NCBI RefSeq assembly: GCF_001540865.1
Contig: NC_033639.1
Span: 7,734,568-7,798,567 of the forward strand
Direction: 5' to 3'
Length of the DNA: 64,000 nt
Origin: Ananas comosus
Taxonomy: Eukaryota > Streptophyta > Magnoliopsida > Poales > Bromeliaceae
In this document: in pieces, positions 33,701 through 45,900 of the stretch
How positions within the stretch are numbered: position 1 is the first letter of the stretch
Layout: the number at the start of each line of letters is the position of its first letter
Notes under the pieces: model-generated
What the model saw: the letters and a program-made list of their open reading frames with translations, nothing else
The model's database searches: none
Told to the model about the DNA's origin: nothing
Program-made: the position numbers and the translations under genes

Positions 33701-35596
33701 AACAGCTTGGAGACATTTGGAGAGATATTCGCCTCAGTAGTCATTGACCTGCAAGAGCTCCTTTCTTCTGGTCCTGAAGAGGATCTTAATTTTGGTTCAG
33801 ATGCTGCTGAAAATGCCCTTCTTATCGTGAGGCTTATCGCCATCCTCATCTTCACAGTCCATAATGTGAAGAGGGAGTCGGAAAGCCAGTCATATGCTGA
33901 GATTTTGCAGCGCACAGTGCTTCTTCAGAATGCATTTACAGCTGCCTTTGAGTTTGTTGGACACATTCTTAAAAGATGTATGCAGCTGCATGATGCTGCA
34001 TCGAGCTTCTACTTGCCGGCCCTTCTGGTCTTCATTGAATGGCTTGCATGTCATCCGGATATCGCAGCCAGCTCTGATAACACCGAGGAAAAACAATCTA
34101 ATGCAAGATCATTTTTTTGGAATCAATGCTTATCCTTTATGAACAAGCTTATTCTCACCGGCCTCGCTTCTATTGATATTGATGAGGATGAGACTTGCTT
34201 CTCTGACATGAGTAGGTATGATGAGGGTGAAACTGATAATAGGCTTGCATTGTGGGAGGACTTTGAATTGAGAGGATTCTTGCCCTTAAGGCCGGCTCAA
34301 CTTATTTTGGACTTTTCAAGGAAGCATGCATTTGGGAGTGATGCAAGCACAAGGGAAAAAGGAGCCCGTGTTCAGAGGATTCTGGCGGCTGGTAGGGCTC
34401 TTATGAATGTAGTTCAAGTTGATCAAAAGAGGATATACTTTGATCCCCACTCGAAGAAGTTCATAATGGGTGTGGAACCTCCAATTTATGAAGAAGTTTC
34501 AGAGTCAGTTGTTACTAAACAAGGGAGTGAACTTGAGGGCACCATCGACCTTGGGGCAAAACAGTCAAAGAGTCAGTTGCTTTTTGAAGGAGAGGAAGAT
34601 GAGGAAGTTATTGTTTTCAAACCTACAGTTGCTGAAAAGCTCGATAGTGTAGCTACTTCCATAATACCTCCTAATGAATTTGTACAGCCTGTCCAAATGT
34701 CTAATGCTGGTTGGCCAATGTTCAGTACTCCATTTTCTGCTCCTCTGAACAATGTTCAGATGCCAGCTATTTCAAATATCAGTTCTTATATGAACACCAC
34801 CGAAGCAAATATCTCCCAACTTCCTCCACGTTACGTCAGTCCGGATCATCCTAAATGGTTAATCGAGCAACGGGTTTCCTTATCTGATGAACTGAAGAAC
34901 TTGAACATCATTGGTGATGGACACTTGGCCGAACAAAAGTTACAGAGAGGCTTGAGTGGGCTTCACCAGCCTCTTGGGTTTGCACCTCAAGTTTCTGCTA
35001 TGGCTAGTGGGCCTACTTCCGCTATGTTAACTAATCAGATTAAAGCTTCTGAACTGGCTATATCATCTATGCTCGATACTGTGGTGCCGTCAGGTATAAC
35101 CACTGATAAGTTTGCAGCCGCACTGCCAACACCACCTAGGAAAAATCCTGTCAGCCGTCCCGTTAGGCACAATGGGCCACCTCCGGGGTTCAGCCCTGTT
35201 CCGTCGAAACAACATGAGAATCCCATTTCAAATTCAGTTACGAAGGATCCATACCCTCAAATCGATGACTATAGATGGCTGGATGGGTATCAACCATCAT
35301 CAGCTAAAGGCATGGGGATAGAGAACCCAATCAACCATGTTTCATATATGTATCCAACTGTTACTGCTACTAGTAGTAATGCCTATAGCGGCTCTATCAG
35401 CTTCCCTTTTCCTGGGAAGCAGGTCTCTGCTGTTCAGACTGAGGCAGTAGATGAGAAACAGTGGCAAGATTTCAAGCTTTTCGAGCAGATGAAACCATAT
35501 GCAGAACATCAGCTTCAGCAAATGAATCCACAACACGCTCTGCTGCCGGAGCAGCAGCCAGGGCAATCTCTGTGGTCGGGGAGGTACTTTGTGTGA
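30725..35596 (+). CDS. SMG7: SMG7, nonsense-mediated mRNA decay factor (N-terminal exon missing)
   Basis: SMG7 binds phosphorylated UPF1 through a 14-3-3-like domain and promotes decay of aberrant mRNA; in plants it also acts at meiotic exit. Visible exons are the last 20 bases of exon 1 (30725-30744, IIAFEK, then GT), exon 2 at 33133-33365 (NRQNYSQLPGNL to LNGILFTRT) and exon 3 at 33706-35596 (LETFGEIFASVV onward, ending SLWSGRYFV and TGA). Phases agree (0, then 2). About 713 residues are present. They cover the end of the helical-hairpin region, the LWEDFELRGFLPL block, an acidic linker, a disordered region and the conserved SLW.GRYFV tail. The 14-3-3-like N-terminus should precede IIAFEK but is lost at the N at 30724. 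Intron 1 (30745-33132) carries three transposable elements. The first in-frame codon of exon 3 is not a start. Confidence 0.92.
30977..31538. mobile_element. MITE in SMG7 intron 1 with 'actatagtaccgga' ends
   Basis: The left terminus contains 'ctatagtaccgaagttccgg' and then 'gtctt gttttc' (about 31045-31082), partly doubled further left (30997-31020). It is inverted at the right as 'gaaaacaagactatagtacc' plus 'ggaactccgg' (31481-31510). A (GT)n run (30953-30976) abuts it on the left and a (TA)-rich tract on the right. It is non-coding. Confidence 0.65.
31595..31815. mobile_element. Short MITE, family A, in SMG7 intron 1
   Basis: The ends 'cttttaaaagcatcaagcac' and 'gtacttttaaaagcatagga' are inverted relatives. 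The core includes 'aaccaaccacccactcaacc' and 'ctaagggaccactattatcc'. The same core, in the other orientation, is found at 61228-61455 and 63462-63690, and in family B elements at 49025-49220 and 61478-61730. Confidence 0.7.
32018..32700. mobile_element. PIF/Harbinger-type non-autonomous element (Tourist-like)
   Basis: The ends GGGTGCGTTTGGTTCGC and GCGCGAACCAAACGCACTC are inverted, and both flanks carry the 3-bp target duplication TAA (32015-32017 and 32701-32703). That combination is diagnostic of Tourist-like elements. The 683-bp interior is rich in 'agagagag' purine tracts and has no transposase. Confidence 0.85.
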
Positions 35597-37350
35597 GATA
35601 CTGTATCAAGAAGATTACAGGTAACGGTCTCATCTTTTAGATGTAACAACAAATCAGATTAGGGCATCTCTGACGCTATTTATTTTGTGCATCTGTTTTT
35701 GCTCTTTTCTTTTTGAGCTACAATCAGTTTTATCTGTATTTGCAAGTATAAATATAGAGTTTGACTGACTTTACTTTCCTTCGATCATAGTTGCTGGAAA
35801 TCTGTTTCAGTAAGCTGGCCTGCAGTATGGTGCCTATGGAATTTCGCCCCCAACCTTAGCAGCCCTTTAAATACTGTCAAGTTTCTTTTGGAGCATGGAT
35901 GGTCTATGGGAGCATTGCAAGTGCTACCATCATATTCAGTAAGTCTTGATGCATTAACTATCCTACTATCACTTATCATGATATGGCTGTTGGCCTGCAT
36001 GTGAACAATATCTCATGCTCATATTTTAAAATCAATATACATATTTACTTACCATATTCTGAATTCAGCAATAAACTTTCCAATTCTAGTAAATGTTTAA
36101 TCAAATTCAATACCTGTGTATGTAATATCTGGAATTGACAGTTGAAATTAGATGATTAAAAAAGACCACAAGCATAGAAGATACATAATTTAAATAATCA
36201 TTTTTATGGTCTAGGGTCAATCACTCCTTCAGGATAGATCATCTCTAATACATTCCAACGTGAAAACTTCATTCTAATGCATTCTGATGCTTTCCATTGC
36301 ATCATACACTCTAACAAAGACATTTATCCTTTTTAGCATGTGCTTTCTTTTCTCTCAACATTCTGCTGTTGATCTACATTGTTTTGTTATAGCATGTCTT
36401 GAAGGAAGTCTAGTATTAGTAGAACAAATTATGAAATACTTCCCAAGTATATCAATTCAATCGGATTTGTGCGAAATCAACTTCGTACAGTTTGGTGTTA
36501 GGTTGCAAATTATTTTGCTTGATGAAAATAACTAGAATGCTTTTTTCCCTTTTTGATAGATTTAGAGGTGTATGGTGTACTTTCTCCCAAATCATAAATG
36601 TCGTGGTAAGCTGTGAAGTGCAATAGGTTAATGACATGTTTTCAAGGTAAAATATGTTAAAGGCCGCGATTTAGTCCATTAATGGAAGTATAGATCCTCG
36701 ATATCTATCTAGAAATCTTGTACTCATTACAACTTATGCTTTACAGGGTGTGACAAGGACTCCCCGACTTGAAGGGCGGAAGGGATCTACTGGGGGGGTT
36801 TTGATGGCGGCGAATCTCTTACAACATGTTCACTTTAGTGCTCTACTCTAGAGGCTTATCCTGAATGAAGCTTAAATGGTGGTTTGCGTCGCGCCCAACT
36901 TGAACCGTAGAGATGCTTTCCATCTTATGCTTCACTTCATCTCTCCATTAGGATGCGTCTATCTGTGATCGGTATATCTAAAGGTGGAATTGGTGCTGCT
37001 CGGGAAAAATTCAGTGTATCGGAGGAGTGGAAAGAGGATGATTAGCGTGATGATGGTTATTATGGCGGCGAAAAGGCATTTCATTTGCTAGCTATATATT
37101 TTCATCAAGCATTAGTATGTCATGACCAATCATGTGATACCCTTAGGCTAACCTTGTTCGATATGTGATTGGTCTCGTTGCATATCGCGTTTTCCTGTCG
37201 TTTCGATTGGTTGAAGTGTCTGTCGGTAAAATAGTTTGCATTAGTGTCTTGCTGTCTTGCTGTCTATAATAATGTGCTACCGTACACCTCGAATAATTGT
37301 GTGCTTAATAACACTACGGAGTGGTTTCAGATTGTCTATTTTATGCATTT
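35597..37350 (+). other. SMG7 3' UTR with two probable introns
   Basis: After the TGA (35594-35596) the sequence reads TTACAG|GTAACG at 35620/35621 and then an ATCATAG acceptor before 35791, giving a first intron 24 bases after the stop. A second donor, TTCA|GTAAGT, follows at 35938/35939, with a TTTACAG acceptor before 36747. If spliced, the second junction lies about 172 bases after the stop. This is far enough to make the mRNA itself a decay target. Arabidopsis SMG7 is known to have 3' UTR introns and to be autoregulated this way. The end of the transcript is not determined. Confidence 0.6.
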
Positions 37351-37894
37351 AATTGTTATATTTTCTTTCAAAAAAAAATTTACAGTTGGTAGAGTATTTC
37401 TAGAATAATTTGATCCTTATTTTTATCAAACTAGCGTTACGCATGGGTGCTTGAGCATTGCTTACAGAAGTAAACAAGATTTACCGTCGAGGCGTTTCCA
37501 TTTTGCTGAGTTGATGATGTCTCTGGAAATAGTGCTCGTGAGGATTTGGCCCACTGGATATTTGGTTTGAATGCGGCAAGCTACACGGTAATGCTATCCA
37601 ACACATCTTTGTCAGAGGCGGCGGAGATTCGCAATCAAGTGCGCAAAAAATTATGTCTACTGCCGAATTTCCGAATGCACAGGTATTTAACATACATAAT
37701 CTGGGATGTTTTGGTCTGATTTCTGATTTCAATTGAAGATTTGTAATACATTGCGCTTCAAATTTGATGTTGTATAGAATTAGTTGTTCGTTTTAAGGCT
37801 ACTCGATCAAAGGACAAGATTATCAGCTGCGTGTCGGTCGACAATTTGGAGGAGATTCTGGTGTCAGAGTTAACTTATCCGGTTTTTTAGTGCA

Positions 37895-38195
37895 ATAGTC
37901 TTTTCCTAAAATTTTATTCTAAAAATAGACATGTTAAACTTTTATTTATAAATATGGTCCTATAAAAGCGGTGAATCATTCACCGCTTTCTTTCTTTTTT
38001 TTACTTCTTTTTATATTTCTACGATGATAAAAGCGGTAAATGTTTTACCGTTTTTATTATTTTTCTACTCCTAAAAAAGAATTATGAATGCGGTGAATCA
38101 TTCACCGAATTTAAAAATCTATTTTTATAATTATTTTTTAAAAAATATATTTTTATAATTATAAAAATTGATAGAATTATTTATAAAAAAAATTC
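37895..38195. repeat. Repeat with 'gcggtgaatcattcaccgc' palindromes, copy 1
   Basis: The palindrome sits at 37968-37986, with variants at about 38030-38060 ('gcggtaaatgttttaccg') and 38090-38110. The flanking words 'tataaatatggtcctataaaa' and 'gatagaattatttataaaaa' also occur in the copy at 47985-48290, so these are two members of one dispersed family. Confidence 0.7.
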
Positions 38196-38284
38196 AACTT
38201 ATCAGTATAAAGACTTCTGACCCAACTCACTTTAGCAGATTGTATGGCTGGGTAAAGTTGTTAATACCAATCCGACGTACAGCT

Positions 38285-38285
<1 letters not shown>

Positions 38286-38326
<41 letters not shown>
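38286..38326. repeat. Poly-T tract, 41 bases
   Basis: An uninterrupted T run. On the minus strand it is poly-A, located beyond the end of FPG1, so a past retroposition or replication slippage could both explain it. Confidence 0.9.
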
Positions 38327-38330
<4 letters not shown>

Positions 38331-38708
38331 GAAAGGTGCATGCTAGCTACTCCGTTTATTTTTTTAAAAAATAAACTTAGCTGAAAATATGAATCAACTA
38401 AAATTCAAACTTGAAACTAACAAGTTCTTTGCCACTTACGCCAGGAACAGTCGGTATCGACATACAGCTGTTAATATGATTTTTGTTAACTAGCCAAATA
38501 GGTACGGCATTTGCGCCAAAATGCGAACAAAATTGACCCACAAAACATCCTCTTAAAACAGTTTGCCACGGTTCGCAACACAATGGGCGTTTATCAACAA
38601 CACTTTTTTGAGCGCCATGCAACCATGCAACGAAGAGTAGGCATGGTTCATCTTTTATGCCTATCGTGAATCGACGAAGAAACGCAGCGACCTATTTCCG
38701 CGGTTTCT

Positions 38709-41700
38709 TCAACGAGCGTTCGATGCTCTTTTCTTCGACGGGTTCTTCTTCGCCACCTTTGTGATTTTTTCGGTTACCTCTGTTGCTGCCTGCCTTACGC
38801 TGTTGTTGGATTGTGTTTGCTGCTTCCTAACACCTTTCGAAGCTCGCCTGCTACCTTTCGGTTCGAAGTTTTCATCAATTTCCTCCTCATTACCCAACGA
38901 GCCTTCGGACTCCTCGTCGCCATTTCTCCTTGTTCTTCTAGATCTATTACCAGGCGGAAGCTCTTCAGATTGGGCCCCAGTAAGATTCTGCAACTCCGGC
39001 ACATAAGCCGTAGTCTGCGCCAACACGGAGAGTTGTTAGATAGACAAAGTAAGCTACGTTTCGATGCATGAGGCTCTCTATGTGGCAACTTTTTTTCAAA
39101 ACGACCCTATAAAATTTTCTAATTGAATTAAATAATCCTATGAATTAATTTTTTTTTGGCAAACTAACCCTCCTTTTGCCATATAGGAGCCGAAATTCTC
39201 TTAAAAACAGTAAACGATTCACCGCCTTACTAATTTCCCATAAAAACGGTGAATTATTCACACCATCTTTCGCTTATTTACAGTTTCTTTCTACATCCCA
39301 TATATAATCCTAACAATCATATAAAAATTTCAATCAACAACCTGAGAATCTTAATAATATATCCATATAATCCTAACAATCAAATAAAAATTCTAATAAT
39401 TCATGTGTAACCCTGACAATCTCACTTTTTCCTATTTCCCATATAATCCACGTACAATTCTGAAAATATCACTTTTTTCTATTTTCCATATAATCCACGT
39501 ACAATTCTAACAATTTCACTTTTTTCCTCTTTCTCATATATAATCCTCACCGTTTAGAAAATTATGAAGACGGTGAATCGTTTACCATCATAATGAATAC
39601 GGTGAACAGACCCGGAGGACTTTTAGAATGCGGTGAATGATTCACCGCCTTTTGAGAAAAAATCCTATGTGGCTCCTACGTGAGTTAGTTTGCCAAATGT
39701 AAATTTGGTAGGGTTATTTCGTAAATTATAAAATTTTAAAGAGTTATTTTGTAAAAAAAGTCCCTATGTGGCATGACTTACCCTGCCACCTGCTGTAATA
39801 AATTCGATTTTCTTCCCTGCAAGCAATGAGAATTATAATTAAACAGTCTCATAATGAAACTCGTGAATATCTCATCAATTAAAGGGTTGGGTGGATGTTT
39901 CCTGAACTATTCATCAGTTGATACATGTTGGCGAGAAAATTACAGGAACTATGAACAATCTATATGAGATTGAAGGATTCAATATAGTTCCAGAAATATT
40001 GGAACCCATTAACCAAGGCAACGAGATACGAACGACAGATAAAGCACCTAAACTGTATGAATTCTTTATGGTTAAAGTGGCAATTTTACATATCAAATTA
40101 CCCATCCGTCACCGATTTGGTATTTTCTGAACACAGCTGGGATACCTTTTCGTTAGGTCCGGGTAACTTACGTTAAGTTATTCTAAGTTGATACTATTAA
40201 TTATTCAAATTATTCTAAAAATTTACTACCATTTAATTATGTTTGCAACTCCTTTTAAAACTCCAAAAATGAAAGAAGATAAAATAACTACATAAGAATT
40301 CTTAAATTTAAATATATTTTTCAGCGATATATATCTATATTTGAGGCTCCAAGAACCGATGGCATAAGTTATCTTGAATGCATCATAGCACACTACGGTT
40401 AGTAATTGAAGCAGTTGAACCTGACCTATACGTATCTTAAACAGATGCAGGAGGAAACTTCAACAGGTTTGAACACATTGAACAGAAATGGCCACAATGA
40501 ATCTACTATGTGCGATGCCGTGCATCAGATCTATTGCTTCAACATGTATACAATGGTGTATGAAAGAGAACCTTACCATTTACTTTTCCAGGCTTCTTTC
40601 CCCAGCGGAAGTGAAACAACCATTCAGCTGGAAAACGGCTGGAGTCAGCATCAACTTCAACAGCATATTCAATGACCTACAAATATCTCTTACATCATCT
40701 TGCCTCGAAAATCATAGACTGTTAAATCCACTTATATGGTGGTTTCCCAAATACTAAGAGACTGTCGAGTAATGAATGAGACCAATACCTCTTTGATGGA
40801 TCGATGCAGCGCTTCACAGCTCTCCTTTGACAGGCTTGCAGCAAGTTGCAGGGGATGAATTCTCGCCTAGATAAAAGTGATGATAAAAGGCTCGATCTCA
40901 TACTTGTTTTAGAACCAGGGTCTTTGTAGGGGTATTTATACAAATGAGGGTTATTTTGTCACTTGAAGGCTATACTTCAGGGTTTAATTCTAAGAAAGTA
41001 AACAACTGTTCAGACCATAATTATAGAGGGGGGGCACATAGGTAAAGAATTTCTTTTTTTTTTTGTGAGGTCATCATGCAAATCAAGGATTTATGTTCCT
41101 GTGTGCTGACACATTATGATACGAAAATATTTATTTTCTTTGATACTAATATATTATAATTGTTTATTATTTTTATCTGATGGCACCGTCGTATCGTGTC
41201 AATATCTTGTCGACACGGTATGGCACAGTGGGCACTACCTACTACCTAGGGATGTCAATGGGTACAGATACCCGAAATTTTATCCGAAGTTGCACCCGAA
41301 CAGAGCGGATTTACCTGATGCTAAACGGATATGGTTTCAGATATGGACATCAAAAATAAAAACCCGACGGATATGGATTCGAATATAGATTTTGGCCGAA
41401 CCCAACCTGAACCCGAATCCGATGCAAACCCAAATTTATTTTATATTATATATAATATGTATATAAAATTTTGATATTATATTTGAATTTGTATTTTAAA
41501 AATTTAAATTTAATGTAATATATTTTGAAATATTGAAAAGAGAAATAATTGTTTCAGGCTAGGATTTTCGGGTTCGGGTTTGGGTTTCGAATTTTTTGTC
41601 GGGTTCGGGTTTGGATATGGATTTTTAAAATCCGTCGGGTTCGGGTTTCGGGTTTGGAGTCGGGTTCGGGTTCGGGTTCGGGTTTTGGAAAATCCGCCCC

Positions 41701-42864
41701 GAATCCGACCCGTTGACATCCCTAGCACTACCTGTGTTGATGGATACTTAAATTCTTAATGCAAATGTATTCTTTTGAGGGGCATACACACAAATATTTA
41801 TATTCGAGCATATAATGCAAAAATCCCTTCATTGTGGTGTGCCCATTCTACTGATCTTTCTGAAAGGGAATAAAGTAAGTAGAACTCTATGGAAGTAATG
41901 AGATATTGAAAGACAACAAAACAAATTTTATATGGCATATCATCATCAGGAACAAGAAGATTTTCAAAACTATCTGCACATGCCAAATGAGGAGGAAAGA
42001 GTACTTCAGTTCAGAAAATGCTAAACTACTAAAAGAATGTTACATTAAGAAGCATGCAAGAGAAGCTAACCTGATAAAGCACCTCATCCGCGAGCCAGTT
42101 ACCAATGCCTGATATGTAACTCTGCATAGCAAAGTAAATTAAAACAAAAAAAAAAACTTGAAAGTTATATTCGGGTAGATAAAACAACATGCTGTCGTGC
42201 TTTTACCGGCCTGGGTGAGTAAGGAACATCTTCAAACTGATATATTTTGCTAGATACGAGCAATTTAGAAAGTAACATCACTGGGAATATTCGACGATAA
42301 ATAGTGATAACTTGCCTCCCATTGGTCTGGTCAAATTCCTCAACCAGAAAATGAAGTTCACCAAATTAGTTTCCTCTAACCAGAGTGAAATTTTGCAATT
42401 ATATAGTCAAACAATTGTATCGACAACTGATGAGACTGAATCTTCAATCATCGTGGATCTTCATAACAAGTGCCATTTATTTTGCTTCATAATCTGTATG
42501 AACCTAAATTAAAAGAATCATTCGATAAAACACTGAATCAAATTCACTATTTGCGATTAACAGTTTCTCGATGCTTTTCATTGCATAGAACGCATTCTTT
42601 TAACTCTTTTAGTTCTGCCTCCTTTATTGTATATCTACAGAAATCAAATTATTAAACATGTACTTGTACCAAAACAATCACTACACAAAACGCTTAGCAT
42701 CTACTTGAAGAGTTCTTTAACAATATGTACCTAACCTGATCAAGTAGCAGAGCCTTTATAGCGATCTTCTTTTTGCTTAGAGAGTCTACAAATTCATTGA
42801 CTTGCATAGGCTCAAACAGGGCATCTGGACCAAGCTCAGAAATCGGAGGGACAGACTCTGGCTG

Positions 42865-42900
<36 letters not shown>

Positions 42901-45900
42901 TAAGACAATGAGAAAATTAGTTGGAATAATAGGAAAGCTTTAGATGGAAGTTGAATGTAGCGCACGAGGTAGATACATCTTCAAGGAAACGGACTTTTGC
43001 AAAACGTCTCTTATCAGTAAAGGAAAATTCTAAACCATCATCAAGCTGCAAAAGATGGTAAAAGGGAACAAGTTATATGAAAAGTCAAAAACATCAAATG
43101 CAGCCAAACTCAGAAGTAGTGAGTCAGGTAAACACATGGATTCATTCAATTAAACAGCTTCCTAGCAAGCAATCCAACTACATCTACATATTCTAGCACT
43201 GACAGACCCAAACATAGAAGATTTATAATTTTGAGAACATGCAAGAACTCTCGAGTACACGGATGACAAACGCGAAAAAAAAATCTAGTATAACCCACCT
43301 TCATAAGAAAGTATTGTTTAATTTAAATATTCAATAATAATATGGCTGCATGGTTTATTACATGTTTTTACACCCAAAACATGAGAAATATCTCAAGTAA
43401 TTTGTAAGGGCCAAATCTACAAGTTGCTTGGCTTTTAAGAAAGTCTCCATGAGATATAGAATTAGGAGCAAATCAAGGTTTTACATGCATCTGTTGTTAT
43501 GAAGGAATTTTTCGTTATCGGTTACAAAATTTGAATTCCTCTGACATTCCACCTTCCTGAATTCACCAAAAATCAATTTCTCCTCTGAGTTACTCATCGA
43601 GTTGAACTTTGTCTTGGTCTATTTACAATGATGCAAATCATCATAGCAAAGTCAACATATCGATGAATGGCTTGGCTAAAATCAGTTTTCCTTTGCAAGT
43701 CCGATCACCGACATAAGTAGAGGAATTTGACTTATACTACAATTTGTGTAAAAGTGATAGTGAAATAGTTAGTCTCGACACTAGGAAGAATTCACCTATG
43801 AAAGCATCAAAGGGCTCGCGTACGGAGCACGTATTGATGATTGATTACACTCCCACACTACGCCTTATTGCACTTGAGATATGTCAAAGAACATAAAACA
43901 GAAAGCATACTTGAACAAACACTTTGGAGTATTTAGAAGGCCATTCATCTGTTGAGCTGACTGCCGACCTGCAAACAACTGTCATATTTTCAGAGAACAG
44001 CTCCAGAAAAGGAGAGTATAAGAGAAAAAGATTGATCAATGAACAGAAAAGAACCACCTCTTGTACTTGGTTACCGGGACACCCTTAATGTGCATTTCGC
44101 CGGTCATCCCTAAACATACAGAAATAAAGGAGAAAAATGTGGGATTTCGCTTAATGCGTATGTATCCATTGATCAACAAAAGGGTAAAAATGTACAGGTT
44201 TTTATTATTGGCGCTTCATCAATTTTGATGTTTTTCGATTTAAATCATTTCAATCAATTAAATTGAGCATATTCATATTAAATTTGACAGTGATTCTGTC
44301 GAACTAACTATGTTGAACACTATTGACCTGATGGAACTATAGTTAACAGCTCATAGCCTACGAAACTCTTAATTTTAATGAGTGCCAAATCTATTTAGGA
44401 AAATACTTCAAATCAAAAAAATTGCATGAAGACCCCCTCAACTATAGGCTATTTTGACATTGCGCCCCGAAGCTTATCTCTTTACTCTATTTATTGTCAC
44501 TCCCTCAACTTCCATTATTGAGCTATTTTAGTCAGATGAATTAGATATTTCGTTCGAACCAGTGGTTTCATTAGTTTTTGCTATCAAACAATTAACAAAA
44601 ATCCATACTTTTTTTCAAGTAAAGAAGTACATAGAGCAGCAAAATTTCACAAAATTATTGATTTAAATGAGATTGCAGGCCCCGATGGAATTATTCGAAC
44701 TTAAGGCATTCTGCTCTGATACCATATTAAATTAATGTTAAGCAATTATTTTTCTCCAAAAATTCAAGCTCTAGAAGAACAGTATTTTTAATGCAAAATA
44801 ACTATTTTTCTCAAACTAAAGATTTTCTGCTCGAATACCATGTTAAAGTAATGTGACATAAACATTTCTCTCTAAAAGTTTAAGCTACAAGAGAACAGAG
44901 AATGGTGCTTTTAATTAATATTAGGTAAAAATGTGTAGAACATATCCAAACTATGAATCATTTGGAAACGGCTACCCAACCTTTCAAAAATTTAAAAATT
45001 CTCATATCCAATCTTTCAATTTGTTTGATTTTAATTAATCAGTGATACTTTCATTTCAAATTTAAAGTCAATTATTTAATATAATTAATTTATAGTTACG
45101 AGAATCGCATAAAATATATTAACTAAAGTCATGTTGCCGTTGACCGACTCAAATCAAAGAAATTAAAAAATTAAAATTTTGAAAGGTTAGGGCGCCTGTT
45201 TCAAAATGGTCGATAGTTCAGAAAATTTCGGTAAATTTTTAACATTAATATATTATCGGAGCTGGTTGCTTAAATTCCTCTTTTTACCTGTAGATAATAT
45301 CTTTAAATCCAATCTCATTACTAACTCCAAAAAAAAATATATATTGAAGAAATTATTTAAAATCAGTGTAGAGCCTATGCTATACGGAGAGAAGATATCC
45401 TCACTCGCGCACGACTTTTCGACCCGGCCTTTGATAAAAATTATCCGTTGGGCATGACTTGCAGTGTCCCGCCTACGGGTAGCCACCCACTCACGCGCAT
45501 TGAGTGTCCGCAGGCTAAACGCTGTTACATACACCGCTTCGCCAATCGATAAGCGCGCTGCATCTACAAGGTACAAGCAAGCCACATCAGACTCTCCTAT
45601 ATCTTTCGCATAGGCATCCAGTACTCACTCATCAAGTCGTCACGCAGCACCTCCGTCCTCACGAAGTGACACGAGGATTCGCACGCCTCCCCCCCCCACC
45701 CCCCCGACTTCTCTGACCTCTGCACTCACAAACATTAATACCGCTTGGCCGCCCATGCACTCCCGCGGTCACTGCCCACTAGAGTTGAGTTAGTATCCCG
45801 GCCTAGGCGTCTGAGGCGCCCCCTCCCCCCACGACCGCATAATACGTATTCACACTCCACAAGCACTCGAATGATTAAAGCGCACATACATATAAAGACC

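Larger units (their letters stand above)
37351..38708. other. Spacer between convergent SMG7 and FPG1
   Basis: It holds an unassigned stretch (37440-37740) open in more than one frame on both strands but unlike any protein I know. It also holds a palindrome-rich repeat (37895-38195, listed separately) and a 41-base T run (38286-38326). The right part, 38340-38708, is mixed sequence that may be the FPG1 3' UTR. Confidence 0.5.

Noticed and set aside
37481..37740. Frames on both strands between SMG7 and FPG1
   Set aside because: No domain is recognisable and both strands are open, so coding is not supported.
41567..41690. Telomere-like GGGTTC-type repeats
   Set aside because: They are not TTTAGGG, and lie inside a hAT-type MITE with clear ends.
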